Source of the DNA: Argentina anserina
Lineage: Eukaryota; Streptophyta; Magnoliopsida; Rosales; Rosaceae
Direction of reading: 5' to 3'
NCBI RefSeq assembly: GCF_933775445.1
Contig: NC_065877.1
Location: 20,336,001 to 20,400,000 of the forward strand
Length of the DNA stretch: 64,000 bases
The position numbers were made by a program, and so were the translations under genes. Below are positions 36,764-48,111 of the stretch, one piece after another. The notes beneath the pieces were generated by a model. The model saw nothing but the letters and a program-made list of their open reading frames with translations. It was not told the DNA's origin and searched no databases. Each line of letters begins with the position of its first letter. Within the stretch, counting starts at the first letter, position 1.

Positions 36764-38725
36764 ATGATATGAGCACTTTGTGCGACGTTCTTAACATATT
36801 TTTATCTCAATTTGTACTTTGCTTAGCCTTTATTGTTGTACTATTGAGTCATTGAGTCGTAGTTAGAGTCTTGGGCGGTATTAGATGCATTTTTGTGCTT
36901 ACATGAGTTAAAAACGCAGAATTGATCTAGAGTCGTAGTTTGAGTAGGAATCCTTATAGGACTAAGAAACGTAGTTGGATTAGAAGTTTTCATCTTTCTA
37001 CGTTTTGGTCGTATTGGCGATATTTTGAGAATCATATTTGCATTATGAATCCATTTTAGACTAGAAAACGTACCATTTGGGAAAATTTTAATTGAACTTA
37101 AACTTTTATCCCGTAACTTTCCTAATCTTACTCTCCTATTCTAGTAACTTACTTAATCTTTTTATATGAATCATCTTGTCTTTTATTATTTTTAGATTGT
37201 ACAATGAAGGAAAAAAATATAGAAAAAGTCAAGCAAATGAGGAAAATAAAGAAAGAATGAGACACCTAGAAAGGAGAAAAAAAATGAATTTATCAAATGA
37301 GATTACACCCACCAATGACAACAATAAGTGAAAGAAAAAGAGAAAGAAAAATGAAAAGAATAAAAAGAGATAATGTAAAAGAGAAAGAATGAGACACCTA
37401 TAAAGGAGAAAAAGAAGTAATTTTTCAAACGAGATTGCACCACCAATGACAAAAATAAGTGAAAGAAAAAGAGAGAAAGAAAAAGGAAGAGAACAAACAT
37501 AGATAATGCAAAAGAGAAAGAATGTGACACCTACAAAGGAGAAAAAGAAGGAATTTATCAAATGAGATTGCACCCACCAATGACAAAAATAAGTGAAAGA
37601 AATTGAGGAGAAAAAGTCCAAGCTATAATATTTAAGGAGCCAAAACTCTTCTATAAATCGCACATCATTCATAAAGAAAAATTATCACTTCTCATTTGCA
37701 TTGAAGAGCCAAAACTCAACCAAAATACTACCTCAAACATCCTTCACCAAAACAGCAAATCATTCTCCCCCATATACAAATTTCATCTTCACCGAAATCA
37801 TCATTGAAGACACACCTCCAAGGTTCCTACAACGTGTGATTCTCGCAACATATCTCCACGGGTTTGTTCATTTGCATTCAAGACACACCTCCAATACTTT
37901 GTCTATGAAGATTGTAGTATGATGTTTGTGTGCGATTATTGTTTTGTATTAAGAATCAAAATTTTCAGATTGTTTTTTTGGATTTTTGGATCTTTGCCGA
38001 ATTGATGGTTTCCTATAATTAATGAGTTTGTATTTCTATTGTTGTGTTCTGATCATCTTTCTCATACTTTTAGATAATTTTCAGATATGTGCATATGAAT
38101 TTAGTGCTTGGATGCAGTCCCTAAGATTGTGTTTGAGTGCTAGATTCATCAACCATATTGACACATATCGAATCATGCCCTAAGTAGGTTCAGTTTTGTG
38201 TTGATTAAAAGTTGTAAAAATGCTGGAAATTTGCATGTGAAACCATGGTGGGTGACGCCATAGATGAAACATGTCTCTAACAAGATTTGTTGCTTAAATA
38301 TAATCTTGTTTGATTTCTACTCTAAGTGTTATTGAATTCGATTGCATGCAAATTTAGATTAGGCCCTAAGTCAATCTAAATGTTAATTTAAATCTTGTAT
38401 GATTAGATGATCTCCTAAGGCTCTAATTATATTGGTGTCTAAAAAGTATGTAATTAGTCGAATTAGAATGCATGATAGGTTTGAACTTGTAATTATGTGG
38501 TGTAATGGTAAATTTGATTTATGTTTGTTAAAAAGAAGTCGATCATGTAAATAGTAATTTAGGTTTTATTATAGTAGTTAATAATCAATCTCAAACCCCC
38601 ATTATTTGTTAACACTAAAAATTTTGAGTTCCCTTCAATTCCCCATAAAGAACGATCTCTACTTATTTTATACTAACGATGATGTTTTACAAGGTTTATT
38701 ATAGACGTTTTAATTAACACTATCA
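36764..38725 (+). mobile_element. Solo LTR (1962 bp) inserted in the LINE
   Basis: It starts TGATATGAGC and ends AACACTATCA, giving TGATA...TATCA inverted ends. It is flanked by the perfect 5-bp duplication CTTGA (36759-36763 and 38726-38730). Joining the flanks restores continuous LINE ORF2 sequence, which confirms the boundaries. TCTATAAATC near 37650 gives a plausible plus-strand TATA box. No internal retrotransposon genes are present, so it is a solo LTR left by recombination. The TGATA ends and long LTR suggest a Tat/Ogre-like gypsy lineage, by inference only. Confidence 0.88.
37247..37605. repeat. Tandem repeat, ~130-135 bp x about 2.7, inside solo LTR
   Basis: The block GAAAGAATG(A/T)GACACCTA recurs near 37252, 37384 and 37519. 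Each is followed by AAGGAGAAAAA, then GAGATT(A/G)CACC and CCAATGACAA at constant spacing. The lysine/phenylalanine-rich frames here are by-products of this repeat. Confidence 0.85.
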
Positions 38726-38730
38726 CTTGA

Positions 38731-39461
38731 AACCTAAAAGGAGAATTAGCTCTTGAAGTCCTAGCATCAGGCCTCAGATTGATTAATATAGGACAGTGAT
38801 CTGATTTCATTATAGCAAGGTGGATGACACAAGCATCAGGAAAATGGAGCCTCCATTCACTAGAACAAAAACTTATATCTAATCTCTCATTAACAAAATT
38901 ATTAGTCCAAGTGAAATCTGCTCCTTAGTAGCCCATGTCAATCAAGTCTTTCCTAACAACCCAGTCTTGAAAACCCCCAAATTTATAATGTTGAGAGCCA
39001 CCAATCTTATCAGAAAAAGAGAGAAGTTCATTAAAATCACCCACCAAAATCCAAGGCAAATTGTGTTTCTTAATCAGATCATCAAGAGAAGTCCAAAGTC
39101 CACTTCTAGAAGTGTTGTAGGGACTAGCATAAATCCCCATCAAAAGCCAAGTATGAGAGCCATTCCAAGAGATCTTAACTGAAATAGACTGAAAATTAGG
39201 ATCAAAAATATTAATAGTAATTTTGTTTCTATTCCACAAAAACCAAATGCCACCAGAAGATCCATTAGCTTCCATAGCTTCGAAGTCAGTAAAGCCAAGA
39301 GAGAGTAAGCATTTCTTAGCACTAGAGAACTGGATTCGAGGTTCACAAACAATAAGCAAGTCTACTTTGTTCATCTTCACAAGATCCTGGATAGAGGACC
39401 TGAACTTTTCACCCCCAGCTCCTTGAGCATTCCAGAAGAAAATATGATCCATTAAAAACAA
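38731..39461 (-). pseudogene. LINE endonuclease domain (APE-like, EEP family)
   Basis: The minus-strand frame from 39461 encodes an EEP endonuclease. It begins near FFWNAQGAGG, has the ICEPRI metal-binding glutamate motif, a GGIWFLWN block and ILVGDFNELL (catalytic aspartate/asparagine). A stop occurs at about 38924. Beyond it the same frame type continues to 38731 with the terminal SDHCPI-like motif and RANSPFRFQ before the LTR insertion. Confidence 0.85.
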
Positions 39462-39772
39462 TGAAATGGAGAAGGGAGGGAAAACCCAACTAGGAATCAG
39501 TCATATCTTCCCCAAAGTGGGAAAGGAAATCAGCAGCATTAGACACTTGCTATTTTCAGCAAAAATCTAGTCAACAATATCATTAGAACTCTGCACTTTA
39601 GAAATCTCACTAGCATTAGTTAAAACATTCTCAGGAGGGCAATGACGAAAGAGAGCATATATCTCATTACCAAAACTATTACCAACATGATCAAAGGGGA
39701 GCTTCTTAATACCACGGCTACTTTCATCATAAAACTACATAAGGTTAATCATATTTCAAATTTCGTCTAAAA

Positions 39773-41192
39773 TGTAGACAAACTCTTTTATGCATACAGG
39801 TCACACAAATAGCATAGCGAATACTCGTTGGAGGTTTTGGCATATTGGTGCCATGACGGCATGACCATCACTTTAGGGATTGTAAAAAAGATGACATGAA
39901 GATTGTAGAATGCGAATCTGAAAACAAACAAGAGCGCAACACGTGTACAAATAAAATGTGATTTATATTGAATATCAAGCGTGGGGTTACAATCTTTGTG
40001 AACTCCTCTGATTCTATCTCCGTATATGACTTGGCTCAAGGGTGACGTGCACTTGATCTTGAGAATTTGAGTTTGATTTGGATTTGGATTTGATGAAGAA
40101 CGAGCGATTTTTCCGCTTGATGATTCTTCGTGGACTTGAGTTTGGATTTGGATTTGATGAAGAACGAGCGATTTGGCCGCTTGATGATTCTTCGTGGACT
40201 TGAGTTTGGATTTGGATTTGATGAAAAACGAGCGATTTGGCCGCTTGATGATTCTTCGCGGACTTGAGTTTGGATTTGGATTTGATGAAGAACGAGCGAT
40301 TTGGCCGCTTGATGATTCTTCGCGGACTTGAGTTTGGATTTGGATTTGATGAAGAACTAGCGATTTGGCCGCTTGATGATTCTTCGCGGACTTGAGTTTG
40401 GATTTGGATTTGATGAAGAACGAGCGATTTGGTAGCTTGATGATTCTTCGTGGACTTGAATTTGGATTTGGATTTGATGAAGAAGAGCGATTTGGCCGCT
40501 TGATGATTTTTCGCGGACTTGAGTTTGGATTTGGATTTGATGAAGAACGAGCGATTTGGCCACTTGATGATTCTTCGTGGACTTGAGTTTGGATTTGGAT
40601 TTCATGAAGAACGAGCGATTTGGCCGTTTGATGATTCTTCGTGGACTTGAATTTGGATTTGTATTTGATAAAGAACGAGCGATTTGGTAGCTTGATGATT
40701 CTTCGTGGATTTGGGAGACTTCGGGATTTCTCGAGAGTGATATTGCTATCTTCTTCTCCAATGTAAAAATGCACCCCTCTCTTTATGTTGAAAGGGGTAT
40801 TTATAGTGTCAAGAATATTCTATTTATAGAATATTTTAATGATACTAAAATAATAATATTTCTTTAGTTGTATAATTAAATCAATATGTATTTTCGGATT
40901 AATTTAAATAATCAAGATTCAAATAATTGATTTAATTATAACCGTAAAGAAATTTATTTATTTAATTAAATGCCTGATTACCATTTCGATCGTCAATGAC
41001 ATTTAATTTCCAATTAAAGTTGGAATCACGTAGCTTTGATTACGATCATCCGTTTATGTGCTGACGCGAATTTTATTCGGGTCCGTATTGACTTTGTTGA
41101 CTTTTGGGCCACGTGTGTAATTTTATCGGGTTCTTGTCGTATTTAATCATTTAATAAAAATGATTTACTTCATTAAATTTCTTGCGTCTACA
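39773..41192 (-). mobile_element. LTR-like element (probable solo LTR)
   Basis: The ends form TGTAGAC...GTCTACA, with TG/CA termini. On the minus strand, TATAAATACCCC (about 40793-40804) gives a good TATA box, followed by a leader that enters the 64-bp minisatellite. Size and layout fit a 1.42-kb LTR. I did not find a matching target duplication (TAAAA versus AAGAT), so the call is tentative. The 334 bp beyond it (41193-41526) show nothing recognisable. Confidence 0.5.
40065..40715. repeat. 64-bp minisatellite, about 10 copies
   Basis: The marker TTGATGAAGAACGAGCGATT recurs at 64-bp steps: TGATGA at 40091, 40155, 40219, 40283, 40347, 40411, 40475, 40538, then close variants at 40602 and 40666. 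One unit is 63 bp. Units differ at few positions (for example CGCGG/CGTGG, GGCCGC/GGTAGC). As 64 is not a multiple of 3, the minus-strand frame cycles through all three readings, giving a 64-residue super-repeat in the 328-aa open frame. Confidence 0.95.
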
Positions 41193-41526
41193 AAGATCTT
41201 TAACAAGAATCTCGAGACACTAATCTATTCCTTTTCTTTTATCGAAGAAAGACTACAACAAAAATCTTGTAAACAGTTTCGATGTGTTACTTGAACAAAG
41301 GTGGCTCACCAACGTACATTGTGTTCTCTCGCAACCAATTCGTGGGATAACATAATAATTAAGAAATCTAAAACTGAATTGCCAGTATGCTTGCTCACAA
41401 TGGTGTGTGTTATTGTATTTGTGTCTATCCCACGATATTAATTAGTCAAAATATGGGATCCCCGTACGTATTGTGCAAGATATTATAATTCAGATCAGTC
41501 ATCATGATATAAACCGGATCTTAAAG

Positions 41527-43873
41527 TGTAATACCCCGATTTTTCGGGTATGCGTTGTAAAATTATTATAAGTCATTTAACTTGAGAATTAAATAAATCT
41601 CATTTTTTTTCGTTTCCTCGTCGATGTCAAACGAAACAAAACCGACTTCGGAAATTTAAAATTTTAAAAACGTTACGTTTCTTTGACTCGGGAGTTGACT
41701 TTTACTCCGTTGCTCGTTTCCAAAAACCTCATTCACGGAAGTTGTAGAGCTCGTCGTTACGAATTCGTGGACATATCGCACACCTTAATCGGACGTCGTA
41801 TGAGAAAATTATTGTTGACGGAAATTAGTTTCCGATTTTGGAAAATGTATAAAAGGAGGTTTTGGGAAACCCTAGGTTTCCAAAACTGGAAATCCTCTCT
41901 CTCTCTCTCTCTCTCTCACCCCGCAGCCCTCTCCCCTTTTCGTCTCGACTCTGACCCTTCTCTCTCTAAATCGCCTCAGGCGATCTCTCGTGTCCGGCCA
42001 CCATGGCCCTCACTGCCGGTCCCAAAGGCACCACATGATCCTCAACACCAACCCCTGGACTTGACACGCGACCTCACGCCGCATCGAAGCTCGACCGGCG
42101 ATTCGAAGATTGCAGAAATCCGCCGCCGTCCAAGCTTCTTCTCCGGCAACACCAGAGCACGGGGCAAGCTCATCTTCGCTGATCCTCACCATTGGTGCGA
42201 CCTGCAAGCCATTGGGAGCTCAAATCGCACCGCCACATCATTCTTCGCAAATTCAACCGCCGTCGGCGTCTCGAGCTTCTCTGGTGACTTCTCGACGGTT
42301 CTAGGTTCATTACAGGTATGAAAATGTCTTAAATCGTGTGATGTACAGTTTGTGTGTGGATTGTTTGGTGTTTTGAGGAGTTTCGGAGGAGGAGGAGGGA
42401 GAGCCAGTGCCGCTGCTTAGGGCAGCGCGTGAGAGATATTGGAGTGGTGCAGAGGCGGCATTAGGCCGTGGAAGGGAGGAGAAGAGGAGAGAAGTGGGAT
42501 TTAGGTGGCCGTGGGCAAGCCATTTGCTCGATTTGAATATTAAATTGTTGTAAAAGTAATTTATGTACGGTATATGGTAAAAGTAACTTATGTACAATAA
42601 AACTGAAAAAGTAATTATGTACATTAAAACTTGATTTCTAAGAAGTAATTGTAAAAGTAAATTTATGAATAGTAAATCGGTGATTAGTATTTACGTAAAC
42701 AGTAATTACAATGAAACAGTACATTGATGTACAGTAATACGTAAACAATATTTACATGAATAGTAATACGTGAACAATAATTACGTAAAACCGTTATTTG
42801 CTGAACAGTAAACAATAGTACTGATTCGGCATCTGAGGTTTTACGTAAGGTCTCTAACCACTTTATTATACAACTAGGTGATCGACAAAACAAGTGAAGG
42901 ATTTGCTTTCGTTATGTGGAAATTACGCTCAGGAAAATAAGGTGAGTAAATCTCAATATAATGAGTCTACCCTTGGCGTGATTCATATTTATATTTTATT
43001 TAAAAGATCGAACTATGACATGTATATGATATAATGGGTTGTGTATGTGTATAAATGGTAAATACGATACATATATATGAGTTGCTATATTATATACTGT
43101 CACATTCTTATTTCCAAATGAGTTTTATTATAGCACCAATATTTATTTTATTGAGCAAGAGTCGCTTGGTTTTTGTATAATAACATGTGAGGATTCAGTT
43201 AGAGCTCCAGTCTGTCTGCCGGTGTACTGCATGAGGGGTAACAGATAGGTTACCTGGGTCTCATGAGTACCCATATTTCTGTGATATTGGGTAACAGATG
43301 GGTTGCCCAGTATCTGACGGCGTACTGCATGAGGGGTAACAGATGAGTATCTGGGTCTCATGAGTACCTGTATTATAAGTGTAATTTGGGTAAACAGATG
43401 GGTTCCCCAATGTCTCATGAGTACACATATTTTCAGATATTATTGGACATCCAGATGAGCCGTCCTGTGTCTTATGAGTGCATTTATATTTAAATGTCAT
43501 ATGTATCTTCTTTTGTTTAATACGTGTGTTATACTATTGATTTACTCATACGAGCTGCAAATCTTACCGGGTTTGTGTTTACAATCCCGGTGCACCAATT
43601 CGATTGTGTAGGGGATAGTTCTACATGTGTGGATTAGCAGAATTGGGGGGCTACTTTGAAGATTTCGAAGTTTTATATTTCTATTTGTGGTGAGAATTGA
43701 GAGGATTTTTACATTTTCATTAGTTTTGAAATAATCAAATCGACTGAGATGTACTATGAACTCAGTTACGATACGCTGTGACTATAAAATGATTTCAATA
43801 TATTTGAGATTGTTTTAGAGTTTTTCATGTCTTCGATTTCAAGTTTATCACTTGAAATTTCGGTGTTGTGACA
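41527..43873 (+). repeat. 5' LTR of gypsy element (2347 bp)
   Basis: It begins TGTAATACCCC and ends TGTGACA. A TATAAAAGG box lies at about 41849, followed by a CT-rich leader. Later modules are clusters of ACAGTAA motifs (about 42540-42830) and imperfect GGTAACAGATGGGTT-type repeats (43200-43480). It lacks a segment of roughly 100 bp, near 43195, that the 3' LTR retains (52918-53020). Confidence 0.92.
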
Positions 43874-43875
43874 GT

Positions 43876-43893
43876 TGGTATCATAACTTAGGT
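43876..43893 (+). other. Primer-binding site, initiator-Met type
   Basis: TGGTATCA starts two bases after the 5' LTR, as expected for priming by initiator methionine tRNA. The remainder (taacttagg) is diverged from the usual GAGC continuation. Confidence 0.75.
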
Positions 43894-44163
43894 TGCGTGT
43901 TTGGTGATCGATCAATATCATTCAGGAGTGATGGTCCGATTGCAGTAGACCCCCATCACATGCTCTTTGGTATTGATATGTCGCTGGGTACGTAAGAGCG
44001 TTAGGAGCCACACCTTAAGGTTTGATCCTCTAAATAGAAGTGTTGTGATAATACTTTGATGATTCACCTTTTCTCTAAATATCTTAGTTAATATATGTTG
44101 GATCTATTTTATTTGGGTTCAAGACTTTACATGTATCAACTAAGTATTTAAATGTTTCAAGGT

Positions 44164-45226
44164 GATGAATTTGGAGAAGGGCCGTGCACAAGGCCTAGGA
44201 CGGGCAAGAGGCCGAGGCCGAGCGAAGGCTGGAGGCCGAGTCTGCAATGTGGAGAACCTCTATGAGGCAGGTGGCACAAGAAGTCGAGCAGGTTGACCTC
44301 GAGGCTGTCATTAGAGACGAGGGTCGTGTGCTAAAGCTGATCAAGGACATCAGTAGTCTGTCAGCTCCATCATTTCATGGGGGCCTGGATCATATGGTTG
44401 CGGATCATTGGATCGAGAGTATGGAAACCTACTTTGAGATGGTGATGTGCTCGGAGATCGAGAAGAGGATGATAGCCACATTCTTCTTAAATGATGATGC
44501 TATGGATTGGTGGAAGAGTACAAGACGGACTGTGGATGTGTCCACTCTAACTTGTGAGGGTTTTGTGGCACTCTTTCGAGAAAAGTACTTCCCAGCTACA
44601 GTACAGGAGGAATTAGAACTTGAGTTCCTTGATCTAGTACAGGGATATATGACCGTTAGGGAGTATGAGGCTCGTTTTGCACAGTTGTATCGGTTTGTCA
44701 GATCAATGGGTGCGACCTCCCTGGCTCAAAATTTCTACAAGGACTTAAGCAAGAGTACAAGACCATCATATTAGCACTTTGTCTGTCTACCAAGGAATTG
44801 ATGTATGAGAGTGCCCTGAATTTGGAACAGGCGAATAAGACTCGAGGAGGAGATGTGGAAGTTGGGGATACTCGAGGAAAAAGGAAGGCAATCAGTTCAG
44901 GCAGCAGGTCTGCGGGACCGAAAGGTTGATCTTGGAAGAGGCCGAGGACCTATTACCAGACTCCAGCATCGGCGGCATCTCCATCTTTTAGGACTGCACC
45001 TGTTAGGCAGTTAGCATCAGTAAGGTGTTTCGTTTGCAACAAAATGGGTCACTACGCCACAACTCGTCCGAAACTGAGGAAGGCAGGATGCTTTAAGTGT
45101 GGACTAATGAGACATATGACTAGAGACTGCACCCGACCTCAGCAGGGTAGACAGAAACATCAGCAGAGGCAGTTACCTGCGGGCCAAACTAGAGTGTTTG
45201 CAGTGGGTCAACGAGATACATGAGTG
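44164..45226 (+). pseudogene. Gypsy gag (broken)
   Basis: A start at 44164 gives an arginine/glycine-rich leader and then a frameshift into the 44247-44774 frame. That frame holds the retrotransposon capsid core: FHGGLDHMVADHWI, AMDWWKSTRR and FREKYFPATVQEELE. After a stop, sequence to about 45220 includes a CCHC zinc knuckle, CFKCGLMRHMTRDC, at about 45090-45132 and a second degenerate knuckle before it (CFVCNKMGHYA). Confidence 0.88.
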
Positions 45227-45232
45227 GAAGGT

Positions 45233-46061
45233 ACTTTATCTATTTTTGACTACCTTGCTAGAGTATTGTTTGATACAGGAGCATCACATTCTTTTATTGT
45301 TTGATACAGATAATGCCATGAGAGCAAAAGTCTTGGCACATGTGGAATCAGTAGATCAGAAAGTAACTATTGCAGACATTGTTGTAGTATCTGAGTATAG
45401 TGAGGTGTTCCAGGAGATACCAGGTTTACCTCCTCTGAGAGTGGTGGATTTTCTGCATTGATGTTGTACCCGGTACGACACCAGTGTCAAAGGCGCCTTA
45501 TAGAATGGGGCAGAACGAGCTTAAAGAGTTGAAGGTGCAGATAAATGAACTATTGGACCAAGGGTTCATTAGACCTAGTGTCTCACCCTGGGGTGCACCG
45601 GTGATGTTCGTGAAAAAGAAAGTTGGTTCTTTGCGGTTATGTGTGGACATAGGGAATTGAATAAGGTGACCATCAAGAATATGTATCATTTACCTAGGAT
45701 TATGACTTATTTGATCAACTTAGAAGGGCTTTTGTATTCTCTAAGATTGATTTGAGATCCGGTTACCATCAACTCAGGGTGAAGGAAGAAGATATCTCAA
45801 AGACGACTTTTAGGACCAGGTACGGACACTTTGAGTTTGTTGTCATGCCCTTTGGTCTGACAAATGCACCAGCTATCTTTATGAGTTTGATGAACCAAAT
45901 CTTTAGCCCGTACTTGCATGAGTTTGTCGTAGTGTTTATGGATGACATTCTGATATACTCCAAGTCCCAAGAGGAGCATGTGGTGCATCTGAGAATTGTG
46001 TTGCAAACTCTAAAGGAAGCAAGATTGTATGCCAAACTCGAGAAGTGTGAGTTCTGAAAGG
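45233..46061 (+). pseudogene. Gypsy protease remnant and reverse transcriptase (broken)
   Basis: The aspartic protease active site LFDTGASHSFI is visible at about 45265-45300, directly followed by sequence normally found much later; the rest of the protease appears deleted. RT sequence runs from about 45410 (EYSEVFQEIPGLPP) through [12 protein letters not shown] to the frame 45752-46057. That frame has the [10 protein letters not shown] block and a FMDDILIYS catalytic box. Stops at 45460, 45660 and 46057 break the frame. Confidence 0.88.
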
Positions 46062-46798
46062 AAGAAGTTAAGTTCCTTGTTCATGTAGTCTCAAAGGATG
46101 GTGTATTAGTAGACCCATCAAAAGTGGAGGTAGTGAAGAGTTGGAGTTGTCCAAAGAACTCTACCGAGATTCGTAGTTTCCTTGATTTGGCAGGTTACTA
46201 CCGGAGATTCATTGAATGGTTTTCTAATATTGCATCACCGTTGACCAAGTTGACTAAGAAGCATGTTCAGTTTGTTTGGACAGAAACATGTGAGGAGGCC
46301 TTCAACAAACTAAAGACTACATTGACTACGACTCCAGTGTTGATAATTCTTACTAGTGGGGGTGGCTATGTCATTTATAGTGATGCTTCGCACAAAGGCT
46401 TAGGGTGTGTGTTAATGCAGCATGGAGGTGTGGTTGCTTATGACTTTAGACAGTTAAAGGTCCATGAGAAGAACTATCCCACTCATGATTTAGAGCTCGT
46501 TGCAGTTGTTTTTGCCTTAAATATTTGGAGACATTACTTGTATGGTGAGAAATTTCAATTCTTTTCTGATCATAAGAGTTTGAAGTACGTGTTCTCACAG
46601 AAGGAATTAAATATGAAGCAGAGGAGCTGGATGGAACTCCTTAAGGATTATGACTTCACCTTGGAGTATCACATTGGGAAAGCAAACATGGTGGCCAATG
46701 CCTTGAGCAGGAAACCAAGGGGTATGATAGCTTCTCTTATGGTTCAAGAATGGATTATGCTCGAAACTGCATCTGAGTTTGATGTGGTACAATCATGA
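46062..46798 (+). pseudogene. Gypsy RNase H region
   Basis: The frame 46124-46798 (224 aa) contains the RT connection ([12 protein letters not shown]) and an RNase H domain. That domain has a [15 protein letters not shown] motif (catalytic aspartate), an [12 protein letters not shown] motif (glutamate), the [12 protein letters not shown] motif and the closing [10 protein letters not shown]. It is the best preserved part of pol. Confidence 0.9.
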
Positions 46799-46879
46799 AG
46801 AGAACCAAGGGTCTTTCTTGGTAGCGTCTCAGTGCAGCCTACATTAATCTCAAGGATCATTCAAGATCAGATACAAGAT

Positions 46880-48110
46880 AGATTCTCATAAGCTAAGTTG
46901 GAAGATCTCGTGGCAGATTCGCTTGATGAATGTTCATCCGAGTGGAGAGTTGGATCTGATGGAGGTTTGAGATTTGGGACAAGATTGTGTGTCCCAAATT
47001 GTACTGATCTCAAGGAGGAGGTCCTTCGTGCAGCACACCGATCTCGTTGTACGGTACATCCAAGGAGTACCAAGATGTACAAAGACCGCTGTAGGCAATT
47101 CTGGTGGAACGAGATGAAAAAAGACGTGGCTGAGTTCGTATCAAGGTGCCTTACTTATCAGCATTTTTAAGTGAAGGCAGAACATCAGCGACCTGCTGGC
47201 ATGTTGAAGTCATTGACTATTCCCCTTTAGAAGTGGGAAAAAATTTCGATGGACTTTGTGACAAGACTGCCTAAATCCAAGAAAGGCCACGATGCAATAT
47301 GGGTGATTGTCGATAGATTGTCGAAGTCGGCACACTTTCTTCTAGTATCAATGAAGTACTCAGTGGATGTGCTAGGGAAACTATATGTGGATGAGATAGT
47401 GAGACTTCATAGAGCACATGTTTCTATTGTTTCTGATTGAGATGCACGTTGCACTTCGAAGTTCCGGGGTGGTTTACAGAAGGCTATGTGTACTACCTTG
47501 GATATGAGTACTTCATTTCATCCTCAAACTGATGGACAGACAGAAAGGGTGAATCAGGTGATGGACGATATGCTGAGAGCTTGCATTCTTGACTTCAAAG
47601 GAAGTTGGGAGAATCGCCTGAGGTTAATTGAGTTTGCCTACAATAATGGTTATCATTCTAGCATCGACATGGCGCTTTATGAGGGCTTTTATGGTAGACC
47701 ATGTAGATCACCTATCTGTTGGGCCAAAGTTGGTGATGAAGCACTAATGGGTCCTGATGTGGTTCAGGAAACCTCAGAGAAGATCTCAATTATTTGAGAT
47801 AGGATCCGAACAGCTCAGAGTAGACAGAAAAGCTATGCAGACTTAAAGATGAGACATATCGAGTTTGAGATTGGCAATCATGTATTCCTAACAGTTTCTC
47901 CTATGAATGGTGTAGTGAGATTTGGCAAGAAAGGAAAGTTAGCTCCATGGTATGTTGGGTCCTTTGAGATTCTTGAGAAGGTAGGAGATCTGGCCTATCG
48001 ACTAGCTTTACCTATGAGGATATCTGGTTTCCACAACGTCTTCCACATTTCCATGTTGAGGAGGTATGTACCAGATGAGTCGCATGTGATTCATCACAGC
48101 TCCATAGAAG
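46880..48110 (+). pseudogene. Gypsy integrase (broken)
   Basis: The zinc-binding HHCC region sits at about 47030-47165, with the final residues CLTYQHF. The catalytic core follows at 47249-47797: a first catalytic aspartate in VIVDRLSKSAHF, a second in the D..CTSKFRGG region across a stop at 47439, and the glutamate in PQTDGQTERVNQ. A GKLAPWYVGSFEI block (GPF/Y module) and NVFHISMLRRY end the domain near 48065. Four in-frame stops or shifts are visible. Confidence 0.9.
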
Positions 48111-48111
48111 T

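Larger units (their letters stand above)
34545..39714 (-). mobile_element. L1-type LINE, 5' truncated and decayed, split by a solo LTR
   Basis: Minus-strand order is ORF1 end (39602-39714), endonuclease (38731-39461), then reverse transcriptase (36759-34950) and downstream ORF2 sequence to about 34545. Stops and frameshifts break ORF2. A 1962-bp LTR interrupts ORF2 just after the endonuclease. The 3' end with its A-tail and target duplications was not identified, so the low-coordinate boundary is approximate. The 5' boundary is marked by a 28-bp sequence shared with a SINE-like locus near 16.8 kb. Confidence 0.85.

Noticed and set aside
37229..37672. 147-residue minus-strand frame rich in Phe and Ser
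   Set aside because: Generated by the ~132-bp GAAAGA-rich tandem repeat within the solo LTR.
40065..40715. CRISPR-like array
   Set aside because: Units are contiguous without unique spacers, the genome is eukaryotic, and no cas genes exist.
39788..40774. 328-residue repetitive protein on the minus strand
   Set aside because: Kept only as a finding. The frame cycles through a 64-bp minisatellite in an LTR-like block, with no domain and no evidence of translation.
42010..42321. Gene-like frames in the gypsy LTR leader
   Set aside because: The same GC-richer leader recurs in all three related LTRs with different frames intact, which argues for untranslated leader rather than a protein.
45233..48110. 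Endogenous pararetrovirus (caulimovirid) origin for the RT/RNase H block
   Set aside because: Integrase, chromodomain, long LTRs, a tRNA-Met primer site and a 5-bp target duplication all identify a gypsy retrotransposon; no movement or coat protein is present.
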